64,000 nt of DNA from Patagioenas fasciata. Its lineage: Eukaryota; Chordata; Aves; Columbiformes; Columbidae. Location: NCBI RefSeq assembly GCF_037038585.1, contig NC_092521.1:48969898-49033897 (forward strand), in the 5' to 3' direction. Each line of letters begins with the position of its first letter. Position 1 is the stretch's first letter. This document shows positions 51,003-58,229 of this stretch, piece after piece. The position numbers were made by a program, and so were the translations under genes. The notes beneath the pieces are model-generated. The model worked only from the letters and a program-made list of their open reading frames with translations, had not been told where the DNA came from and made no database searches.

Positions 51003-52838
51003 AGAATGCCTGGCAGCGGCGGCGGCGGAGAGTGGAGCGGCGGCGGCGGGGGAGGCGGAGGCGGCGGCGGGAACAATGCGAGGGACCGGCCGCCCGCCCG
51101 CGGCCGCGGCGTCGCCCCCCGCCCGCACCGCTACTGCAGCGCCGGCGAAGAGGAGGAGGGCGAGGAGGAGGATGAGATCCAGGAGGTGCAGATAACGGGG
51201 GACGAGGAGGAGGACGGAGCCGATGGGGGGCTGCTGCTGGACGAGGAGGAGGAGGAGGAGGAAGAGGAGATGGGTCTGGAGTGGGACGGCGAGGAGGAGA
51301 CGGAGCCGCTGCCGCCCGCCCCGGGCCGTACGCCGGGTGGCGGCGGCAGCAGCGGCGTCGGGGCTGCCCCGGGGGGCGCCGCGGCGACTGCCCCGGGGGG
51401 CGGCGGTGGCCCCGGGGGGGCGGCGGAGGACGCAGAGCTGGAGGCGGCCCTGCTGCTGCAGCGGCCGGAGCGGGCGCGGTTGAGCGAGAACACGCGGCTG
51501 GCCACCCGCTACGCTGTGCGCATCTTCCGCGAGTACCTGAGCGAGAAGGCGCAGAGCCCCGACTTCGAGACGATGGACAAGGGGGCGCTCTGCCGGGTCC
51601 TGCGCTCCTTCTACGCCGAGGCGCGCTCCAAGAGCGGGCAGCTCTACTCCAAGTCCTCCCTCATCAGCATCCGCAGCTCCCTCAACCGCTACCTCAACGA
51701 GCCACCCTACTGCCGCACCCTCGACCTCACCAAGGACCCTGAGCTCCGCGCCGCAAACCTCACCCTGGCCGCTGTCATCCGCAAGCTAGAGGAGCAGGGT
51801 GCTGGGCCAGTGGTGCAGAAGCAGGCCATCACCCGTGCTGACCTCCGCAAGCTCTACACCTGCAGTGTCTTCAGCACCCAGAGCCCCTTTGGGCTCCTCA
51901 ACAAGGTCTGGTTCGAGACCTGCATGTACTTCTGCACCCGTGGCAGGGAGAACCAGCGGGAGCTGGAGGAGGACTCCTTTGGGCTGGCTGTGGACGAGGA
52001 CGGACGCAAGTTTGTCTACTTCAAGGCGTTGGGGCCCTACCACAAGTCACGCTCATCCTCCTGGAGCAAGAAGCGGGCAGAGACCAGTGATGAGGAGAAC
52101 CTGCCCCGCATGTATGAGACTGGCACAGAGTTCTGCCCCTATGCCAGCTTCGTCAAGTACCTCTCCAAGCGCAACCCCCTCTGCAAGGCCTTCTTCCAGC
52201 GCCCGCGGGACCACTGCAGCGAGGGTGACATCACCTGGTATGAGAACAAGGCCATTGGCAAGAACCTCCTGGGCACCCGCATGCAGATGCTCTCCAAAGC
52301 GGCCAAGCTCTCCAAGACCTACACCAACCACTGCATTGGCGCTGTCTCCATTGCCACCCTCAACAGCATCGCTGGCATTGGCACCAAACTGGGGGGGCCG
52401 CAGCCACCACACCACCACCCGCCTCCCCACCACCACCACCTCCTCCACCACCCTGCTGGCGGGGGCTGCTACACCCCTACCGCCCTCAATGGTGGGCCAC
52501 GGCCCCGGCCGCCTGCTGCCAACCCCTACGTCCTGCCCAAAGACAATGATGCTGTGCCAGTGAAAGCAGAAGCAGCTGCAGTGGCCCCCGCCAAGCGGGC
52601 CCTCTACGAGGCAGTGTTCCCATCGGGGGGCGCGGCTGGCGGCGATGCCTGTGGGCCTTCCGCCTCCCCCAAAAGACTGTGCCGCCGCCCCGCTGAGCCC
52701 CTGGATGCTGCCTCACCCGCCGTGGTGGTGGTCTCAGTGAAACACGACCCCCTGCCTCACCTCCTCCCCGAAGCCAATGGGCACAGAAGCACCACCTCAC
52801 CCACAGTAGTTTCACCTGCTATTGTTTCCCCCACACAG
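50997..52838 (+). CDS. KCTD1: KCTD1 long isoform, first coding exon (partial CDS; domesticated Crypton recombinase domain)
   Basis: It encodes 614 residues that join, in phase 0, to BTB/POZ exons outside the window. KCTD1 is a nuclear BTB protein known to repress AP-2 (TFAP2A) activity; the role of this long N-terminus is poorly understood. Order: Gly-rich leader (8-25); acidic segments (51-59, 69-103, including nine Glu at 83-91); Gly/Ala linker; an N-terminal helical part of the recombinase fold (about 155-240, with YSKSSLISIRSSLNRYL); and a catalytic-type DUF3504 domain (about 275-465, with RGREN at 315-319). A His/Pro-rich linker follows (468-486), then Lys/Arg clusters (around 558-564) and two SUMO-type motifs (VKAE 522-525, VKHD 581-584). 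The HxxR catalytic motif reads HCIG (445-448), and no Tyr lies within 40 residues after it, so recombinase activity is not expected. Start choice: an in-frame TAG at 50,904-50,906, then no earlier ATG, with A at -3 and G at +4. The human long isoform is about 865 residues and the short one 257 (recalled), which implies an exon of about 608 residues and fits well. Other DUF3504 genes (KIAA1958, QRICH1, ZMYM2/3/4) fit less well. Confidence 0.87.
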
Positions 52839-52844
52839 GTAACC
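52836..52844 (+). other. KCTD1: Splice donor ending the KCTD1 long exon
   Basis: CAG|GTAACC places the exon end at 52,838, after complete codon 614 (Gln). Family-like residues (SPTVVSPAIVSPTQ) run up to this point. Beyond it the frame turns into an A-rich, lysine-coding stretch and stops at 52,959-52,961, as expected for intron. Confidence 0.8.
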
Positions 52845-55206
52845 GGAAAAAGGAAAAAAAAAAAAAAAAGAAAAAAAAGGTGGCAACCCTGCACCCTGTC
52901 CCACATAGCCCCCACTGCACCTCTCTTTTTTTTCCTTATTTCCCCCAAGGCTGGGCACTGATGCACACTGCCAGCCCCAGGGTGGCTTCTGGAGTGACTC
53001 TCCCTGTTCAGGCACCCAATGATCCTGGATGCGAGTTATGCAACTTCCTTGCCCCCAATTTCATCAGCCCCCAGCACTGGTCTGGTGGCCACTTGCTGTG
53101 TGCCTGTGGGTTGGATTCGAGAGGTGCCCGGGTGCTGCCATGCTCCCCGCTTGGCAGCAGCACTGATGGCTCAGCCCCGCGGGCTCCCTCTTTCCCTCCT
53201 TTTTCTTTCTTTCCCCCTTTTTTTCTTTCTTTTTGCGGGAGATGCAAGTTATGAAAAGTTGGGCCAGAATAGTAGATAAGGGCATCAGGTATCATTAGTG
53301 TGTGTGTGTGGTGTTCTTGATGTGCTAATGAACTATTTGAATAACCTCAAATGCAGGAAACAGCCGGGAGAATACTCAATTACACACTAGTAATGAGAGT
53401 GTAATTTCAAACTTCAGAAGTTAACAAGAGGGTTAATATGGCAATTGCATTCATCTTGTATTTGTTTATTTAAAATAGCTCTGTTTCTTGGCAGTGATCC
53501 TCTTCGTTTTTTTTCCTTTTTTGTTTTTTTTTTTTTTTTTTTTATGAGGCAAATTGGCTTTAGTTGTGTTAGTTACCATAGTGGCAAAATATACAGTAAG
53601 AGCACAACTAAACGGCTTTAGGTGCAGCTTAATTGTGGAACGAGCCCAGGTTCATTAGATGTGTTTCGTTGAGGTGAAGCGGTCTTGTCAAAACCGCTGT
53701 CGATCCGTCCCGTACCGCGTTCTTTGGAGCCCCCTCCTCTGTGTGCCGGTGCCTGCTACCCGGCCCCCCCAAAAGTACTTTCCTTTCAGGTGTTTGAGCG
53801 CTGGAGCTAAATTACTCCAATTAAAGACTCACTGTAGCTCTGCAATTGGCTTGAAGTTTGGAAATCGTTCTAACTGAATTTATAAAGTGTATGCAGTTAC
53901 GTTGTGCCCCATAAAATACCGCGTTTCGGGCAAGAACTTCGCTGTTGGCTGCCCTGCGTGATTACAAAACTCCCCTTACATTCTTGTTTCAAGTAATAAC
54001 AGGGCTCGCAGCCGTCGGCCGGAGCGCCGGGTGAGCGCAGGTATATGACATGCCTGAGCCGTTTCCCAAGTGGAAATACCAGTTCTGGACAGACTGACCC
54101 TTTCAAAGAGTTTGCCAGCTAATCAACCAGCCTGAAGGCTAATTGGGGAGCGTGGGGAGGAGAGGGATGGAGAGGGGGCTTCCACTGAATGCCTGCATAA
54201 GTATCTATGTGCTTTAAAATACCTGTGACCTCTCTTTTCCAGCAGGGTTGGGTGGTTTTTTGTTTTTGTTTTGTTTTGGGTTTTTTGACCACTTCAGTTG
54301 AGTACTGTCGTTTGATCTCCTGCTGTGTGTATCTGGTGTCTCCGAATGGCTTAGAGACTTGATTATGTGCAGATAAGGTTTTTGTTCTAGCTCATTATTT
54401 CAGGTATAAGCTAATGCTCTTTGCTGTATTTAACCCTAGACTCCTCTTTCCCTCGCTTTTAATGACCTTGTAAGTAATTTTGAAACTTCAGTTTAGCTTT
54501 TTTTGAGCAACAGCGCACGTGAGTACGAGAAGAGGGAACCGGGCAGAGCAGTTCCGATCCAGTTAAGGGTAGCAGAGTATGCATGTGTTTAACCTGTTAA
54601 ACGAAGTGTCTTAGTACCTTCAGTCATCAGGCTGGTGAGCTTGATCTCTGCCCCAGCCAACAAATCTCCTCACACTTGCATAGTGCTTAGGCGAGGAGAA
54701 ATCCAGCTGTCGTACTGTTTGTTGCAGAGCGGCGCTTCCTACGGGAAGCATTCGGAGCTGTGATTCTCATTAATGGTGGGCTATGGGGAGAAAGGGAGAA
54801 GTATCTGAAATAGATGATAGAGTACACAGGCATGTGCTGTTTTCTTAAGTGTATCAAGAGGGAAAATGAGCAATCGGCAAGGGTACTAGACAGTGTGGGG
54901 TTTTTTAGTAATGATATGGAAACGTGCATCTCCATTCACAATTTAATGAGCTAAACAAGCTGCCCAGCCACTTTTGTAGCTGAATCTTGACTCTGCTACA
55001 AAACTCATTAATTTAAGTTTTTAGGAAAAGGAAAAGTGTCTTTTTTTTTTTTAAATCACCATTTTTTCTCGCGTTGGTTTTAACTTATGCACTTCTTTTG
55101 GAATGCGACAGATGAAAAAACACTAGCTGTAGAATAGATCTCCCTGCGAGAATGTTAATGCTGAACTTTTTTTGCCTAGCTACCTTTTATAATAGTCACG
55201 CTAATA
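52839..55206 (+). other. KCTD1: KCTD1 intron after the long exon, proximal part
   Basis: It starts with an A-rich run (52,850-52,878). No coding exon is seen. Between about 53.28 and 54.2 kb the sequence is complex and AT-rich with many TAAT/ATTA cores (for example around 53,320-53,450 and 53,800-54,150). It also carries an AP-2-like GCCTGAAGGC at about 54,132, suggestive of an intronic enhancer. A poly-T run (53,519-53,543) and a TG-rich tract (54,246-54,287) are also present. Confidence 0.6.
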
Positions 55207-55326
55207 GAGGTCCAGGGCATTTCCTGGGGAAATTAGTGACTGGTTGGGGTTAATCGCCCAAGGCATTGCCTCAAGCCATCGGCTCTCCCAGCCGGTCATT
55301 AATCCCCAGGAAATGCCCTGGCCCTC
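55207..55326 (+). ncRNA. Long near-perfect hairpin in the KCTD1 intron, possible structured RNA
   Basis: The left arm is 55,207-55,249 and the right arm 55,286-55,326. Pairing: 4 bp, one U-C mismatch, 19 perfect bp (55,212-55,230 with 55,303-55,321), a 2-nt bulge (55,231-55,232), then 17 bp (55,233-55,249 with 55,286-55,302). Four of the inner pairs are G.U when transcribed from the + strand (36/99, 41/94, 44/91 and 49/86 in the last two digits); on the minus strand the same positions would be A-C mismatches. The loop is 36 nt and contains a small AGGC/GCCT stem. The stem is longer than usual for a pre-miRNA (about 33 bp), so a structured intronic RNA or a palindromic transposon relic are alternatives. 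No known family was recognised. Confidence 0.5.
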
Positions 55327-56654
55327 AATCGTTATTGCTTAATTATAAACAAAGACTTTTCAGGCTTTTTTTACTGAATACATTTAATCAAGTAATGTGA
55401 CACTAAATTCCGCTGTTGACAAATATTACTGATTCCTTGAAAACATGAAGGTCGTAAGTTTGTGGTTTATTGGTTGTCTTTGTAATTATTCTTCCAGGGG
55501 ACAGATTCTGCTGTCCTCATGGACTTGTGCAATAACCTGGTGAAAAAATGGTGGTGTGATGAGTGGGTTTCTTAGCATCCCTATACTGTGTGCACACGTG
55601 CTTTATATATATACATATATATCTATAAAAATATATATATTTATATATATAAATATGTGAATATATATAAATATATATATAATTGATAGCATTAAGCAAG
55701 GTATGGAAAGGGCTAAACAAAGGCACTAAATGGCATGTCTTCAATTTGCACTGGCTACAAACTTGTAATATAAGAATCTGAGCAAGGATGCTAATTTTAT
55801 ACTTTCCTATTGTGGTTGTTCCCATATTCTGTTTTAGCCCTAAGATGTCTTTTTAATGCTGGGTTTGGAGGAGCCTCCTCCAGAGCTAGGGAAGGGTACT
55901 ACAAATGTTATTCTTGATCCAACTATTGCTTGAGGTTGCAGACTTGAGAGCAGCATTTATACAGAGTATATTTTAAGCGTACAACATTGTGCCATCATGG
56001 CACAACTTTTTCTTCAGTCCTTATTTGATCTGAAGCGTAGCAATTTTCCTGCCACTGACAGCAGAACTTCAAGTTGATGACAGAGGGATGTAATTTGCCT
56101 CTTGTTCATCTCTCGTGTTACTGAAAGATGAACAATAGCTGAAGTTTAAGCTTTTGATGCTACAATGCGGTGGTAGCCGCTGAGATTTATAGATCTGGTG
56201 CACACTGAACTTACTACAGTATTAACACCCAAAAATAGGCCTAGGAAGATAGATTGGCTTCTGCCATGGGCGAGGAGAGTTTTGTGTCACTTGAAAATGC
56301 TTCTGTTACATTGCTTCCCCAGCTTGGTCGGGATTCTCTGGGCTGCTTGTGAAGAGCTTTATCAGTTATTAGGCTATCTACCAACCACTTGATCATTAAA
56401 ATGTGAGCCATGTGCATTTTCTCTTGGCTGTTCTGGGGAATCTTTAAACATTTTTTTTTTTTCCCCGCTTTACATCTAGAGCTGGGTTTTTGTTTTCTTT
56501 TGATCTGACACGTCTTTTCATTGCCTTATGCTTTCTTCGAAGGGCTTGCTTTGACCAGAACCAGAAATCTGGTTCTGACTGCAGGTTTTGGAGAAGTTGG
56601 CAAAGCACATGACAAATACAAGTAGGCAACAGGCACAACTGGGAACAAATCAAA
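55327..56654 (+). other. KCTD1: KCTD1 intron, no gene recognised
   Basis: Apart from the TA-rich microsatellite at 55,602-55,684 and a poly-T run at 56,451-56,462, I see no coding exon, RNA gene or classified repeat. Confidence 0.55.
55602..55684. repeat. Imperfect (TA)n microsatellite
   Basis: About 80 bases of TATATA units with occasional C, G or AA interruptions. Self-complementary and likely polymorphic. Confidence 0.92.
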
Positions 56655-56825
56655 GTACCTAATAAGTTAGTCCATCTCTTTATAGTCTTTGTGGGGTTTT
56701 TTTTTTTTTTTTGGATGTGGATAAGAGTCCTTCTGCGTGATCTTTGGACTGGGAACATCCTAAATTTCTGTAAAAAAGCCTTCCGTACAAATGTTTGTAG
56801 TGCTCTGGCCAGAGTCATCACTAGG
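56655..56825 (-). repeat. Unidentified repeat, copy A (inverted relative to copy B)
   Basis: Its reverse complement aligns end to end with 58,006-58,229. It starts with a block nearly identical over the first 46 bases (three substitutions) and continues through shared phrases 'ccaaagatca' and 'tcttatccac', an A-rich middle, and the shared end 'ggactaacttattaggtac'. Similar but out-of-register peptides can be read from both copies, most likely because the DNA is homologous and not because it codes. No family was recognised. Confidence 0.75.
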
Positions 56826-58005
56826 TGCTTTCTGACTATTCAGGGTAGGAGAACTTATCAGACAGCTTCTGGGAAGGATGCTTAGGATGGTGGTGTTAGG
56901 ATGCTAGGCTTTGTTCTACACAGATAATAGATGGGGCAATATCCCTATCTTAAAGGCTTAGAGTACAGCAGCTATTAAGACTGATGACTGTTAAATACCT
57001 TGTTAGTTCTTGTGGCAGCATTTCTGTTGATCTGGTTTCAGAGGTTTAGTACTGGCTGCTCTACTGCCTAGTTAGTGCCAGCCTCTTTGACTAATGGATT
57101 GTCTCCGGTTGCAGAAAAATCTAGGCTTTGCGTGGTGTCTTTTTAAAAAGAAAGGTTAAAATCTTAAAAGTGTGAGGATTAAAGGAACTGTGTAAACTGC
57201 ACCTGCCTCAAAACCTACTGTTTCTTGATTGTTGCTTGGTTTGTTTTTGTGGGTTTGTTTTGGTTTGTTTGTTGTTTTGGTTTTGTTTGGTTGGTTTTGG
57301 TTTTGTGGGTTTTTTTGATGTGTTTTTTGTTTGGTTGGTTTTGTTTGGTTTGTTTTTTGTTTTTAATGGAGAAGATTTTCATCTTCTGGTAAGTTACAGA
57401 TGTCGGAAGTGATTAGCCGTAGAAGGGACCTATTATACCTGGTAGTCATCAAAATGCCTCTGAAATCCTTGAGAGATAAAGGATAGGGCAGCAGGGGTCT
57501 CTAATATGGTCCCTAGAGTCAGTTTTCTTCTCAATCTCCTCACCAAAACACATGAATCCTGGCTGTTGCTCTTTTTGGTAGAAATCAGTGCTGTTTGTAA
57601 CTGAATGCTTCTAAATATAATTGAACAGAGATTAAGGTTTTTTTGAAGACTGTAGCATGTCCCAGGCTGTGTTCCTTGTAACTAATGTGAGGCTTGGTAG
57701 GCATGTGAATGTTTCCTGAGATGTGTACAAGAAAAGCAGAACAGAGTTTAGGCTTAGTGATCTATACAAATTGGTTGGCTATATATGCACTGAAAGGAAT
57801 GAAGAGAACTGTGTGTTTTTTTTTTTTTTTTTTTTTCTAGACTGGAGTTGGTCCATTTTGGATCAGATGTTGGGGAGGGAGTTGATTTAAGGTGACTGGG
57901 GAGAGTATTTCACAGAAGATCTGAGAATGATGTTTTGACACATGTATCTAGAATTGTGGATTTGGAGTTTAAAGGCCGATACTGTTGTCACACTCTCTTT
58001 GTAGA
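56826..58005 (+). other. KCTD1: KCTD1 intron between the inverted repeat copies
   Basis: Contains the longest TG-rich tract of the window (57,231-57,364) and a 22-base poly-T run near 57,817-57,838. No exon is recognised. Confidence 0.55.
57231..57364. repeat. Long TG/T-rich tract (TTTGG type)
   Basis: About 134 bases made almost entirely of T and G in GTTTGG and GGTTTTG words, without a fixed repeat period. No C, and only two A, occur in it. Confidence 0.85.
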
Positions 58006-58229
58006 CCTAGTGATGACTCTGGTCAGAGTACTACAAACATTTGTACGGAAAGCTTGTTTTTGTGGCCATTTTGCAGAAATGTATGGTGTTCTCAGACCAA
58101 AGATCATGGAGGAAGATTCTTATCCACCTCAAAAACAAAAACAACCAACCAACCAAAAAAAAAACCACAGAAAAAACTCAAACTAACAAACCCAAAGACT
58201 AAAAAGAGCTGGACTAACTTATTAGGTAC
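58006..58229 (+). repeat. Unidentified repeat, copy B
   Basis: The plus-oriented partner of copy A. It has a roughly 12-base insertion near 58,060-58,072 relative to A. Its A/C-rich middle (58,129-58,175, with CCAACCAACC units) sits where A has a pure A run. The outer boundaries are sharp at 'cctagtgatgac' and 'attaggtac', which suggests discrete element ends. Immediately after it lies a short tandem duplication around ACATGCAACAA (58,227-58,269). Confidence 0.75.

Larger units (their letters stand above)
49300..52800 (+). promoter_or_regulatory. KCTD1: CpG island 2: promoter and coding exon of the KCTD1 long isoform
   Basis: A 3.5-kb GC- and CpG-rich block contains the start codon at 50,997 and the whole long exon. 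The promoter-proximal 100 bases carry a perfect NRF1 palindrome and no TATA box, typical of a TATA-less island promoter. Donor-like sites upstream of the start (GAG|GTGAGC at 50,749/50,750 and GCG|GTAAGT at 50,765/50,766) could end alternative untranslated first exons. The transcription start cannot be fixed from sequence alone. Confidence 0.8.

Noticed and set aside
51131-52815. Antisense and off-frame open frames within the KCTD1 exon
   Set aside because: They are shadows of the real frame in a GC-rich exon, dominated by Ser/Pro/Ala or His/Pro runs and without family similarity.
52839-52961. Extension of the KCTD1 coding frame to the stop at 52,961 as normal coding sequence
   Set aside because: The donor CAG|GTAACC at 52,838, the abrupt change to an A-run and the lack of family-like residues after Gln614 indicate intron. 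The read-through is kept only as a possible retained-intron product.
55602-55684. TA-rich stretch as a matrix-attachment or origin element
   Set aside because: It is a plain microsatellite; sequence alone gives no support for such a function.
56444-56821. Minus-strand and plus-strand frames giving similar peptides at 56.4-56.8 and 57.9-58.2 kb, suggesting a duplicated gene
   Set aside because: The similarity follows from homologous DNA of the inverted repeat pair. The two readings are in different registers with indels and A-run-encoded Lys/Asn stretches, so they are not coding.
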